Source of the DNA: CAISKJ01 sp046351555
GTDB lineage: Bacteria > Myxococcota_A > Polyangia > Polyangiales > Ga0077539
Direction of reading: 5' to 3'
Length of the DNA stretch: 64,000 nt
NCBI GenBank assembly: GCA_046351555.1
Contig: JAXLYI010000034.1
Location: forward strand, 73,657 to 137,656
Shown here: positions 56,317-64,000 of the stretch, in pieces
Position numbering within the stretch: position 1 is the first letter of the stretch
How the letters are laid out: the number at the start of each line of letters is the position of its first letter
Notes under the pieces: generated by a model
The model's input: the letters and a program-made list of their open reading frames with translations, nothing else
Told to the model about the DNA's origin: nothing
The model's database searches: none
Position numbers and translations under genes: made by a program

Positions 56317-58589
56317 GGTCTGCGCGCGTCGCCGTCACGCTCCTCGCCGCGCTCGCCGCGTGCGACGACGCGCCGGTCGACCGCGACCCCGGGCGCCGCG
56401 CGCTCGCCCCGTACCCCCGCGCCTTCGGCCCGGGCGACCCCCTCTGGACGCCGCAGCCGCACCGCGACCGCCCCCTCCGCGTCGCCGTCACCCCCGACGG
56501 CGCGCGCGCCCTCGTCACGCTCCAGGGCCTCGAAGACGAGCCCGGGCGCGCGGTCGCGCTCGTCGACCTGGCCGCGCGCCGCGTGGTCGAGCGCATCGAC
56601 GTCGGCGCCAGCCCCACCGGCGTCGCCGTCCACCCCGGCGGCCGCTTCGCCGTCGTCACCGCGCGCTACGAGAACCGCGCCCACGTCGTCGACCTCGCGA
56701 CCCGCCGCGTCACGGCCTCGGTGCCCGTGGACTTCTACGCCACCGACGTCGCCTTCACGCCCGACGGCCGCAGCGCCTGGGTCACCAACCGCTGGCGCGA
56801 CGAGGTCGTCCGCTGGGACCTCGACGTCACCGCCGAGCGCTTCGCCGTCACCGACGCGCGCGCGCAGTCGCTCCGGGTGTCGACGCACCCGCGGGACGTC
56901 GCCGTGTCCTCGGACGGCGCGCGCCTCGCCGTCGCCGCGCTCGACGGCCTCACCGTCTCGCTCTTCGCGCTCCCCGAGGGGCGCCGCGTCGCCGACGTGA
57001 ACCTCCGCGCCCCCGTCAACGACGTGGTCTTCGCGGGCCGCTGGCTCCTCGCGCTCACGCAGGGCGCGGGCTCCGGGCACCCGCCGCTCGTCGGCCCCGA
57101 CACCGACGAGGACGGCCGCCCCGGCGACTCCACGGCCAACTCCAACTTCCAAGACCAGCAGAACGAGATCGCCGTGATCCGCGCGGACGACGGCGCCGTC
57201 GCGCGGCGCTACACGAGCGACACGGCGTGCTGCCGCGACTGGCGCGACGTCCCCCCCGACGACCCCGCGCTCGGGGCCTTCGTCCCGCCGCGCGAGCTCT
57301 GGGTCGTCGGCGGCGCCGTCCCCGAGGCCGCCGCCCTCTGCGGCGACACGCTCTGGGTGGCCTACCTCGGCTCCTCCGAGGTGGAGACCTTCGCGTTCGA
57401 CGCGTCGCTGGGCACGCTCCGCCCTCTCGCCCGTGGGCCCGCGGGCCACGCGCCCACCGCCGTCGCGTGCACGCCCCGCGGCGCCGCGGTGGTGGCCTCC
57501 CTCGGAGAGACGCTCGGCCTCTTCACCGCCCCCAACGCGCCGCGCGCGGACGTCGTCGTCGGCGACCTGCGGGGCGGCCCCTTCCCCGCCACCGACCAGG
57601 AGATCGGCGAGCTCATCAACCTCTCCACGGCGGCCTTCACGGTCGACGGCGACCAGTCGTGCGTGATGTGCCACCGGGAGTTCGGCAGCCCCGACAAGGC
57701 CTTCTCGATGCCGCTCCTCGCGCACCCCGAGGGCACGCGGATGACGCTCGCGCACCGGGGCCTCGCCGACACGCGGCCGTGGTTCTTCGAAGCCTCGATG
57801 GACGAGAACAACTTCTTCCCCGTGCTCAACGAGTTCGCCCGCGTCGAGAACTTCTGCTGCACCGACCCCGCCCTCTGGCCCCCGGGCCGCCCCGCCCCCG
57901 ACGACTGCGAAACGTCACCACCGCCCGTCTGCGCGACGCGACCGTGGCCCCGCAGCCTGCCCTCGCGCAACGCCTTCTACGTCGAGGCCGCGCGCCGCGT
58001 GCTCGGGCGCACCCGCACCTTCGGCGACGCCTTCGACGCCCCGCTCAACTTCCAGGGGATCACCCGCGCCCTCGGCCTCTCGCTCCTCCACCGCTCGCGC
58101 CTCCTGCCCAACCCCAACCCGCGCGACGCCGCGGCCGTGCGCCGGGGCGATGGGCTCTTCCGCTCGGCGCAGGTGGGCTGCGCGGGCTGCCACGACGGGC
58201 CCGGCCTCGCGGCCTCCGCCTCCGCGCGCGCGAACACGCGCCTGCGCTTCGGGCCCGTGGTGAGCCCGCTGCGCGCCCCCGACGGGCGCAACCTCGACCT
58301 CGTCACCGAGGGCTTCCGCGTCACCTTCCCCGACACCACCCAGGACGCGCGCGCCATCGAGTTCGGCGCGCCCTCCCTGCGCGGGGTGTGGGCCCACGCG
58401 CGGCGCTTCCTCCACGACGGCCGCGCCCGCTCGCTCCGCGAGGTGCTGCTCACCCCCGGGCACCCCGCGCGCCGCGACGGCGAGCGCGGCTTCAACGAGA
58501 CCGACGGCGCGCCCGACACCCACGGCGCCACCTCGCACCTCTCGCCCGCCCAGATCGATGACCTCGTCGCCTTCCTGGAGGCCCAGTGA
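56313..58589 (+). CDS. Exported beta-propeller fused to MauG/CcpA-like di-heme cytochrome
   Basis: 758 residues from GTG 56313, with a lipobox-like signal (LLAALAAC). The N-terminal 420 residues are a YVTN-type propeller (VAVTPDGARALVTLQG, GVAVHPGGRFAVVTARY, DVAFTPDGRSAWVTN). The C-terminal part has two c-type heme sites, CVMCH (about residue 451) and CAGCH (about 623). GFRVTFPDTTQDARAIEFGAPSLRGVWAHARRFLHDG follows as in MauG/cytochrome c peroxidase-like proteins. Paired Cys (ACCRDW, NFCCTD) suggest disulphides. It may be a peroxidase or electron-transfer partner. The propeller-peroxidase fusion is common in environmental respiratory clusters. Confidence 0.72.
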   Translation: MRSARVAVTLLAALAACDDAPVDRDPGRRALAPYPRAFGPGDPLWTPQPHRDRPLRVAVTPDGARALVTLQGLEDEPGRAVALVDLAARRVVERIDVGASPTGVAVHPGGRFAVVTARYENRAHVVDLATRRVTASVPVDFYATDVAFTPDGRSAWVTNRWRDEVVRWDLDVTAERFAVTDARAQSLRVSTHPRDVAVSSDGARLAVAALDGLTVSLFALPEGRRVADVNLRAPVNDVVFAGRWLLALTQGAGSGHPPLVGPDTDEDGRPGDSTANSNFQDQQNEIAVIRADDGAVARRYTSDTACCRDWRDVPPDDPALGAFVPPRELWVVGGAVPEAAALCGDTLWVAYLGSSEVETFAFDASLGTLRPLARGPAGHAPTAVACTPRGAAVVASLGETLGLFTAPNAPRADVVVGDLRGGPFPATDQEIGELINLSTAAFTVDGDQSCVMCHREFGSPDKAFSMPLLAHPEGTRMTLAHRGLADTRPWFFEASMDENNFFPVLNEFARVENFCCTDPALWPPGRPAPDDCETSPPPVCATRPWPRSLPSRNAFYVEAARRVLGRTRTFGDAFDAPLNFQGITRALGLSLLHRSRLLPNPNPRDAAAVRRGDGLFRSAQVGCAGCHDGPGLAASASARANTRLRFGPVVSPLRAPDGRNLDLVTEGFRVTFPDTTQDARAIEFGAPSLRGVWAHARRFLHDGRARSLREVLLTPGHPARRDGERGFNETDGAPDTHGATSHLSPAQIDDLVAFLEAQ

Positions 58590-59008
58590 CGCCCCGTGCG
58601 CTCCCCCTCGCCGCCGCCCTCGCCGGCTGCATCGACAACGCCCCCGCCGCGCCGCCCCCCCTCGACCGCGCGCTCTTCGCCGCCGTCGTCCAGCCGCACC
58701 TCGCCGCGCGCTGCGCCAGCCCCGCGTGCCACGGGAGCGAGCGCCGCCGCCTGCGCGTCTACGCGCCGGGCCTCTTCCGCGCCGACGCGACCCGGACGCA
58801 CCGCGACGAGCCGCTGACCCCCGCCGAGCTCGCGGCCAACGAGCGCTCCGCCGCGGCCTTCGCGCAGGAGGCCCCCGCGGCGGCGGAGAGCCTGCTCGTC
58901 ACCAAGCCCCTCAACCGCGTCAACCACCTCGGCGGCCGCGTGTTCGACGAGACCGACGAGGCCCACGCGGCGCTGGTCGAGTGGCTCCAGAGCGGGGGGC
59001 TGCCGTGA
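58586..59008 (+). CDS. Small cytochrome c-like lipoprotein with CX4CH site
   Basis: 140 residues from GTG 58586 (GTGA overlap). The signal ends at a lipobox (LAAALAGC). One heme-type motif, RCASPACHG (CX4CH), lies near residue 43, and the end (DEAHAALVEWLQSGGLP) resembles the tail of the larger cytochromes nearby (ALVRWIEAGAAW). It is likely a mono-heme membrane-tethered electron carrier. Confidence 0.68.
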   Translation: MTPRALPLAAALAGCIDNAPAAPPPLDRALFAAVVQPHLAARCASPACHGSERRRLRVYAPGLFRADATRTHRDEPLTPAELAANERSAAAFAQEAPAAAESLLVTKPLNRVNHLGGRVFDETDEAHAALVEWLQSGGLP

Positions 59009-59202
59009 GGGCCGCGCTCGCCCTGCTCGCGCTCGCCGGGTGCGCGACCGTGCGGCCCTGGCAGCGCGAACGCCTCGCGCGGCGGTGCATGGAGCCCGAC
59101 GCCCCCGCGGCGAGCGGCGCCTTCGACGCGCACGTGCGCGCCGTGCGGAGCGCCGACGTCCCGGCCGCGGGTGCCGGCGGCGGGGGCTGCGGATGCAACT
59201 GA
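59005..59202 (+). CDS. DUF4266 small lipoprotein
   Basis: 65 residues from GTG 59005 (GTGA overlap). LLALAGCATVRPWQRERLA gives the lipobox and the DUF4266 start; ARRCMEPDAP follows, and the chain ends in GAGGGGCGCN, the Gly/Cys tail typical of this family. Function is unknown, but DUF4266 is found next to DUF3570, thioredoxin and ApbE genes, as here. The C-terminal Gly-Cys tail could bind metal or be a modification site. Confidence 0.8.
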   Translation: MRAALALLALAGCATVRPWQRERLARRCMEPDAPAASGAFDAHVRAVRSADVPAAGAGGGGCGCN

Positions 59203-60266
59203 GCCGGCGCGCCCTCCTCGCAGCCGCGGCCGCGCTGTCGTGCAGCGGAGGGGCGCCCCCGCCCCAGCGGGCCGAGCTCACCCTCCACGGCGGCTACTAC
59301 GGCGACAGCGACCGCGTCTCGGTGTGGAACCCCTCCCTCCGCGCCCGCGTCCCCCTCTCGCGCCGCGTCGCCGCCACCGCGAGCTACGGGGTCGACGTCA
59401 TCTCCGCGGCCTCCTTCGACGTGGTGTCGAGCGCCTCCCGCTCCGTCGAGCAGCGGCACGAGACGGGCGCCGGCGTGCAGGTCGCCCTCGACCCGCGCAC
59501 CGTCGTCGGCGCCTCGGCGCGCGACTCCCGCGAGCCCGACTACCTCTCCCACGGCGGCGCCCTCACGCTCGACCGCGAGAGCGAGGCGCGCGACCGCGCC
59601 CTCCACGTCGAGCTCCGCGGCCGGTGGGACCGCGTCGGCCCCGGCTGGACCCTCCAGGAGCGCGCCGACCTCCACACCGCCACCGCCGCCGCCTCGCTCA
59701 CCCAGGTGCTCGACCGCGCCACCCTCCTCCGCGTCGGCTTGCAGGCCGACGCGCTCGTCGGCCTGCAATCGTCGGTGTACCGCTACGTCCCCGTCGGCGA
59801 CGCGTGGCACGTCGAGCGCGTCCCCGAGCTACGCGTGCGGGGCGCGGCGTCGGCGCGGATCCAGCGCTCGCTCTCGCCCTCGCTCGCCGCCGTCGCGGAG
59901 TACGGGCTCACCGTCGACACCTGGGGCGTCGTCGCCCACGCCGGGGAGCTCGCGCTCCGCTGGGAGCCCGCCCCCTGGGCCCTCGTCGAGCTCCGCGCGC
60001 GGGCCCTCGCCCAGCGCGGCGCCGACTTCTACCGGGGGCGCTACGACGCGCCCACCGCCTTCCGCACGCGCGACCGGCTCCTCGGCCCGATGGGCACCCT
60101 CTGGCCGCAGGCGACCGTCCGCCTCACCTGGCCCGCGTGGCCCGCCCCGCCCGCCTGGGAGCTCGGCCTGCGCGCCGGCTGGATCCACCAGGAGTTCGGC
60201 GAATACGCCCCGCTCCGCGCCCGCGACGCCGGCACCGGCGAGCTGTGGATCACCCGGTGGTTCTGA
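59193..60266 (+). CDS. DUF3570 outer-membrane-type beta-barrel protein
   Basis: 357 residues from ATG 59193, which overlaps the DUF4266 stop by ten bases. After a signal (RRALLAAAAALSCSGG) the chain alternates hydrophobic and polar residues in strand-like pairs throughout: ELTLHGGYYGDSDRVSVW, YGVDVISAASFDVVSSAS, ATYGLTV-type turns and WELGLRAGWIHQEF. The chain ends ITRWF, an aromatic terminal residue as in outer membrane barrels. DUF3570 proteins pair with DUF4266 and are linked to flavin-based extracellular electron transfer loci in published surveys. A barrel conduit role is inferred. Confidence 0.78.
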   Translation: MQLSRRALLAAAAALSCSGGAPPPQRAELTLHGGYYGDSDRVSVWNPSLRARVPLSRRVAATASYGVDVISAASFDVVSSASRSVEQRHETGAGVQVALDPRTVVGASARDSREPDYLSHGGALTLDRESEARDRALHVELRGRWDRVGPGWTLQERADLHTATAAASLTQVLDRATLLRVGLQADALVGLQSSVYRYVPVGDAWHVERVPELRVRGAASARIQRSLSPSLAAVAEYGLTVDTWGVVAHAGELALRWEPAPWALVELRARALAQRGADFYRGRYDAPTAFRTRDRLLGPMGTLWPQATVRLTWPAWPAPPAWELGLRAGWIHQEFGEYAPLRARDAGTGELWITRWF

Positions 60267-60292
60267 CCCCACCCACGCCAAGGAGTCCCCCG

Positions 60293-61753
60293 ATGCACGC
60301 CCCTCCCTCGCCCGACGCCCCCACGCTCCTCCCGGTCCGCTTCCGCGAGGTGGCCGGGCGCGTCGTCGTCACCAACCCCTGGGGCGACTGGGCCGCGCTC
60401 ACGCGCGAGGAGTTCGACGTCCTCCGCCGCGACGAAGGGGCCCTGCGCGCGAAGCTCCCGCGCAACTTCTTCCGCGACACCCTCGACGTCGCCGGCGTGG
60501 TGGCCCGGACGCGCCAGAAGCACCGCTTCCTCCAGGCCGGGCCCAACCTCCACATCCTCGTGGTGACGCTCCGCTGCAACCAGAGCTGCGTCTACTGCCA
60601 CGCCAGCCGCGCCCCGCTCGACCGCCCCGGCTTCGACATGACCCCCGAGACCGCGCGGCGCGCCGTCGACCTCGCGCTCATGAGCACGTCGCCCGCGATC
60701 ACCCTGGAGTTTCAGGGCGGCGAGCCCCTGGTCAACTACCCCGTCGTGCGCGAGGTGGTCGAGTACGCGCTCGCGCGCAACGCCGAGGCGCGCAAGGCCC
60801 TCGACTTCACCCTCGTCTCCAACCTCAGCCTGATGGACGACGAGAAGCTCGACTGGCTCGCCGAGCGCCGCGTGCAGATCTGCACCAGCGTCGACGGCCC
60901 GCGCCCCCTCCACGACCGCCAGCGCCGCCTCGCCGGCGGCAGCGCCCACGACCTCGCCGCCGGCTGGATCCGCCGCATCAACGAGCGCTACGCCGCCGCG
61001 GGCCTCGACCCCGACCTCTACCGCGTGGAGGCCCTGCTCACCACCACGCGCGAGTCGCTCGCGTACCCGCGCGAGATCGTCGACACGTACGCCGAGCTCG
61101 GGTGCCGCGCGATCTACCTCCGCCCGGTCGACCCCTTCGGCTTCGCCGCCCACGCCGAGGGCCGCGTCGGGTACCGGGGCGACGCCTTCCTCGACTTCTA
61201 CCGCGCCGCCCTCGAGCGCGTGCTCGAGCTCAACCGCGCGGGCACCCAGATGATCGAGCGCTTCGCCGCGATCTTCCTCACCAAGATCCTCTCCGACGAC
61301 GACCCCAACTTCCTCGACATCCGCTCGCCCTGCGGCGCCGGCATCGGCCAGGTGACCTACAACCACGACGGCGCGGTGTACACCTGCGACGAGGGGCGCA
61401 TGCTCGCCGACGCGGGCGACCCCTCCTTCCGCATCGGGCACGTCGAGGGCTCCACCTACAACCAGCTCGTCGGCCACCCCACCGTGCGCGCCCTCCTCGC
61501 CGCGTCGAACCTCGACGCCCAGCCCGGCTGCGCCTCCTGCGCCTACCGCCCCTACTGCGGCGTGTGCCCGGTGTACAACCACGCGACGCAGGGGCACGTC
61601 CACGGCCGGATGCGCGAGAGCCGCTGGTGCGCCAACCACCTCGGCATCCTCGACCTGCTCTTCGAAAAACTCATGGGGGCCGACGAGGCGACGCGCGCGC
61701 TCCTCACGCGGTGGACCACCGTCCGCCCGCGCTCCCACTACGTCCACGAGTGA
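60293..61753 (+). CDS. SPASM-type radical SAM maturase, HxsB-like
   Basis: 486 residues with AAGGAG upstream of ATG 60293. The N-terminal part (LLPVRFREVAGRVVVTNPWG) precedes the radical SAM motif CNQSCVYCH (about residue 95). FQGGEPLVNYPVVREVVEYA, TSVDGPRPLHDRQR, LLTTTRESLAYPREIVDTY and GFAAHAEGRVGYRGDAFLDFY follow. The SPASM region has CGAGIGQVTYNHDGAVYTCDE and CASCAYRPYCGVCPVYNH, ligands for two auxiliary [4Fe-4S] clusters. The order and wording match HxsB of His-Xaa-Ser systems. No His-x-Ser repeat peptide (HxsA) or HxsD is in the window, so the substrate is open. The small DUF4266 protein in the same operon is one candidate. Confidence 0.75.
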   Translation: MHAPPSPDAPTLLPVRFREVAGRVVVTNPWGDWAALTREEFDVLRRDEGALRAKLPRNFFRDTLDVAGVVARTRQKHRFLQAGPNLHILVVTLRCNQSCVYCHASRAPLDRPGFDMTPETARRAVDLALMSTSPAITLEFQGGEPLVNYPVVREVVEYALARNAEARKALDFTLVSNLSLMDDEKLDWLAERRVQICTSVDGPRPLHDRQRRLAGGSAHDLAAGWIRRINERYAAAGLDPDLYRVEALLTTTRESLAYPREIVDTYAELGCRAIYLRPVDPFGFAAHAEGRVGYRGDAFLDFYRAALERVLELNRAGTQMIERFAAIFLTKILSDDDPNFLDIRSPCGAGIGQVTYNHDGAVYTCDEGRMLADAGDPSFRIGHVEGSTYNQLVGHPTVRALLAASNLDAQPGCASCAYRPYCGVCPVYNHATQGHVHGRMRESRWCANHLGILDLLFEKLMGADEATRALLTRWTTVRPRSHYVHE

Positions 61754-61759
61754 CGCCGC

Positions 61760-62656
61760 TCAGAGCGCTTCGAACTCCGCCCACCCGAAGCGCGCGGGGT
61801 ACTCCCGCCACGGCCCCTCGCAGCGCGCCCGCGCCGCGCAGCCCTCGCACGGCGGCCCGTGCGCCTTGCCCTCGGCCACCCGCCAGCGCGAGTAGTCGCA
61901 CACCTCGCCGCGCATCTCGACCACCGTCGTCGCCGGGATGAGCGCCTCGACGCACATCTCCTCCATCCCGCGGAGGAAGCAGTACGGGACGCCCTCGGTC
62001 ACCAGCGCGACGCCCGCGGCGAGCGCCACCGCCCGCGCCCGCACCAGCGCCGCCGACACGTCCGGCAGCCGCGGCACCACCGCGTCGAACTCCACCGCCG
62101 CCGTCCCCACCGGGTGCACGAACGCGAGCTGCGCCCGCCGCACGCCCAGGCGCCCGAGGAGCGCCACGAGCGCGGGCAGGTCCTCCGTGTTGCCCCGCGT
62201 CACCACGGAGTTGGTCACCACCGGGAGCCCGGACGCCGCCGCGTTGCGGATGCCCTCCACCGACTGGGCCCACGAGCCCGCCGCGCGCGTGAGCCCGTCG
62301 TGCACCGCCGCGGTCGAGCCGTGGAGCGCGGGCGACACCTCCGTCACGCCCGCCCGCACCAGCGCGTCGAGGACGTGCGGATAGGCCAGCGTGCGCCCGT
62401 TGGTCTGGAGCTGGATCGGGTCGAAGCCCAGCGCCCGCGCCGCCTCGACGAGCGCCACGATGCGCCGGTGCACGGTGGGCTCGCCGCCCGTCAGCACCAG
62501 CGCGCGCGTCGTCCGCCGCACGTCGGCGAGCCGCCGCAGGAGCTCGTCGAAGGGGACGGCCCCGCAGGCGTCGCGGCGGTCGCCCTGCGCGCAGAACACG
62601 CAGCGGTTGTTGCAGGCGAAGCCGACCTTCACGTCGGCGCGGGGCGGTGGTTCCAT
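61760..62656 (-). CDS. Radical SAM protein with C-terminal Cys cluster
   Basis: 298 residues from ATG 62656. The radical SAM motif FACNNRCVFCAQGDRR is at about residues 14-29, then LVLTGGEPTVHRRIVALVEAA and LQTNGRTLAYPHVLDALVRAG. VSPALHGSTAAVHDGLT and a C-terminal auxiliary-cluster-like region (EVCDYSRWR ... PCEGCAARARCEG) follow. This resembles radical SAM enzymes that modify peptides or act with SPASM partners. I do not assign a subfamily. It is convergent with the HxsB-like gene (six-base gap) and shares its control region with the divergent beta-propeller lipoprotein, suggesting a joint maturation task. Confidence 0.75.
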   Translation of the reverse strand: MEPPPRADVKVGFACNNRCVFCAQGDRRDACGAVPFDELLRRLADVRRTTRALVLTGGEPTVHRRIVALVEAARALGFDPIQLQTNGRTLAYPHVLDALVRAGVTEVSPALHGSTAAVHDGLTRAAGSWAQSVEGIRNAAASGLPVVTNSVVTRGNTEDLPALVALLGRLGVRRAQLAFVHPVGTAAVEFDAVVPRLPDVSAALVRARAVALAAGVALVTEGVPYCFLRGMEEMCVEALIPATTVVEMRGEVCDYSRWRVAEGKAHGPPCEGCAARARCEGPWREYPARFGWAEFEAL

Positions 62657-62719
62657 GGGCGCTCGCTCCAGGGGGGGAGAGTCTGCGCCCGAGCGTCGCA
62701 GCGCGTCGCGGGGGCGGCG

Positions 62720-62733
62720 TTGACATCCGTCAT
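62720..62733. promoter_or_regulatory. Fnr/Crp-type operator between the radical SAM gene and the beta-propeller lipoprotein
   Basis: TTGACATCCGTCAT (TGAC-N4-GTCA) lies midway in the divergent gap, 63 bases from ATG 62656 and 66 bases from ATG 62800. No good -10-like hexamer is visible 22 bases away on either side, so the geometry here is less convincing than at the other sites. Confidence 0.55.
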
Positions 62734-62799
62734 GGCGACGCGCCGCGACGCGTGGTGCTGTGGCGCCGCGCCGACGACGGCGCCCACCGGGAGACACCG

Positions 62800-63867
62800 A
62801 TGCCCGCCCGCCCGCCCGCCGTGGCCGCCCTCGCGCTCGCCGCGCTCGCTCGCTGCGCCGACGAGCCCGCCGCGCCGCCCGCGCGGCTCTTCGTCGCCGA
62901 CGAGCGCGGCGGGACGGTCACCGTCGTCGACGGCCGCGCCCTGCGCGCGACGGCGACCGTGGACCTCGCCGAGGCGCGCGAGGGGCGGGCAGTCCGCTAC
63001 CTTCCGCACAACGTCCAGGCGACGCCCGACGGGCGCGAGGTGTGGGCCACGGCGGCGTCGCAGGCGTTCTACACGAGCGGCTTCGCGGGGGCCGACGACG
63101 AGCAGGTGGTGGTGATCGACGCGGCGCGCGCGGCGGTGGCGGCGCGCGTCCCGCTGACGGGCGTCCTCGCCCACGTGGTGTTCGACGCGGCCGGGCGGCG
63201 GGCCTACGTCACCGCCTCGCAGGCCGGCGAGGTGGTCGAGCTCGACGTCGCCGCGCGCGCGGTCACGCGGCGCTTCCGGCTCGGCCCGCGGCGCCTGCCG
63301 CACGGGGCGCGGGCGTGCGCCGGGCGGCTCTTCGTCGCGTGCACCGGCGGCAGGAGCGTGGCGGCGATCGACCTCGCGACGGGCGCGGTCGACGAGGTGC
63401 CCGTCGGGGGGCAGCCGATCCAGGTGGCGTGCGCGCGGGACGGCTCGGCCGCGTACACCGCGCTCCAGGACGCGCGCACCGTCGTCCGGGTCGCCTTCCC
63501 GTCGCGCGCGGTGAGCTCCGCGCCGCTGCCCGACACCGCGCGGGGGCCGGCGCAGGTCTTCCTCAGCCCCGACGGGGCGCGGCTATGGGTGGCCGACCAG
63601 GGCCTCCTCACCTCGACCTCGTACCTCGGCAACCGCGTCTACGAGGTCGACGCGGCGACCCTGCGCACCGTCGGCTCGGCCGAGGTGGGCCGCGGCGCCC
63701 ACGGCGTCGTGCTGAGCCGCGACGGCGCGGTGGTGTACGTCACCGGCACCCTCGACGACAGCGTGGCGGCGCTCGACGCGGCCACGCGCCGGCGCCTCGG
63801 GGACGTCCCCGTCGGCGCGATGCCCAACGGGATCACCCTCGTCGACGCGAGCGGCGGCGTCCCGTAG
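62800..63867 (+). CDS. YVTN-type beta-propeller lipoprotein
   Basis: 355 residues from ATG 62800 with GGGAG six bases upstream. The signal ends near LAALARCADEP (lipobox-like). The rest is a seven-bladed propeller of YVTN style: RLFVADERGGTVTVVDG, QATPDGREVWATAA, VVFDAAGRRAYVTASQAGEVVELD, RLFVACTGGRSVAAIDL and VVYVTGTLDDSVAALDA. No heme motif. Propellers of this group often accompany cytochromes in respiratory complexes (NirF-like or surface-binding). The Asp/His needed for a NirF-like role cannot be judged without alignment. Confidence 0.75.
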   Translation: MPARPPAVAALALAALARCADEPAAPPARLFVADERGGTVTVVDGRALRATATVDLAEAREGRAVRYLPHNVQATPDGREVWATAASQAFYTSGFAGADDEQVVVIDAARAAVAARVPLTGVLAHVVFDAAGRRAYVTASQAGEVVELDVAARAVTRRFRLGPRRLPHGARACAGRLFVACTGGRSVAAIDLATGAVDEVPVGGQPIQVACARDGSAAYTALQDARTVVRVAFPSRAVSSAPLPDTARGPAQVFLSPDGARLWVADQGLLTSTSYLGNRVYEVDAATLRTVGSAEVGRGAHGVVLSRDGAVVYVTGTLDDSVAALDAATRRRLGDVPVGAMPNGITLVDASGGVP

Positions 63868-63879
63868 GCGAAGGGCGCG

Positions 63880-64000
63880 TCACGGGCAGTCGTCGTCGCA
63901 CCACGCCGCGCCGGCCTCGATCCAGCGGACGAGCGCGGCGAGCGAGGCGTCGTCGAGCGGCGGGGCGCCACGGTGCGGCGCGGCCGCTGGCAGTGGCCTC
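63880..64000 (-). CDS. C-terminal end of a cytochrome-like protein (partial, runs off the window)
   Basis: The last 39 codons of a minus-strand gene are visible. They read PHRGAPPLDDASLAALVRWIEAGAAW and end DDDCP before a TGA at 63880-63882. This is nearly the same as the tail of the HzsA-like protein ending at 55783 (PHRGSPPLDDASLRALVRWIEAGAAW). It is therefore a paralogous or related exported c-type cytochrome whose body lies beyond the window. It is convergent with the beta-propeller lipoprotein (12-base gap). Confidence 0.7.
   Translation of the reverse strand, partial: RPLPAAAPHRGAPPLDDASLAALVRWIEAGAAWCDDDCP

Overview
The window is about 70% or more G+C, with dense operons, many 4-base ATGA/GTGA gene overlaps and frequent GTG starts. 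It encodes a kelch-repeat protein with a MYXO-CTERM-like tail, an RCC1-repeat lipoprotein, several Asp/Ala-rich lipoproteins and c-type cytochromes with CX4CH sites. Together these point to a myxobacterium (Myxococcota, probably Polyangia or Sandaracinaceae-like). That assignment is inferred from gene content, not from a marker gene. No rRNA, tRNA, CRISPR array or intact insertion sequence was seen.

Region 1 (about 0.3-27.5 kb) is a phage-defence island built around a complete type 2 BREX (Pgl) system on the minus strand. In transcription order it runs: a frameshifted unknown gene, pglW, a low-GC unknown gene, pglX, then pglY, pglZ, brxD and brxHI. A UvrD-type helicase with a C-terminal Fe-S PD-(D/E)XK nuclease overlaps brxHI tail to tail. 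Between pglX and pglY, on the opposite strand, lies a two-gene operon of STAND/AAA-type ATPases; the second ATPase ends in a PD-(D/E)XK-like motif. This pair is the best candidate for an undescribed, BREX-embedded defence module. The middle of pglX and the DNA between pglX and pglW are clearly poorer in G+C, which suggests target-recognition-domain exchange and local gene turnover.

Region 2 (27.5-37.5 kb) starts with a gene-remnant border. It then has an operon of SDR epimerase, acyl carrier protein, acyl-CoA dehydrogenase, B12-binding radical SAM enzyme and heme A synthase. Divergent from it is a lipoprotein, and beyond that a kelch plus RCC1 operon. Region 3 (37.6-44.2 kb) is an operon of a tandem (R)-2-hydroxyacyl-CoA dehydratase activase-type ATPase, its split-off partner subunit and an ABC transporter. 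Region 4 (44.3-50.5 kb) encodes a Tat-exported molybdenum enzyme of the nitrite oxidoreductase (NxrAB) type with a heme-b gamma-like subunit and a TorD/NarJ-like chaperone. Region 5 (50.5-64 kb) has a Crp/Fnr regulator. It also has a long operon of TlpA thioredoxin, ApbE flavin transferase, an HzsA-like multiheme protein, further c-type cytochromes, DUF4266, DUF3570 and an HxsB-like SPASM radical SAM enzyme. A second radical SAM enzyme, a beta-propeller lipoprotein and the tail of another cytochrome close the window.

Nearly every promoter from 33 to 63 kb carries a TGAC-N4-GTCA inverted repeat, usually 21-24 bases ahead of a -10-like hexamer. This is the geometry of an Fnr-type class II activated promoter, and an FNR-like regulator with an N-terminal Cys cluster is encoded inside the same region. 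The inference is that regions 2-5 are one regulon for periplasmic respiratory redox chemistry, distinct from the BREX island.
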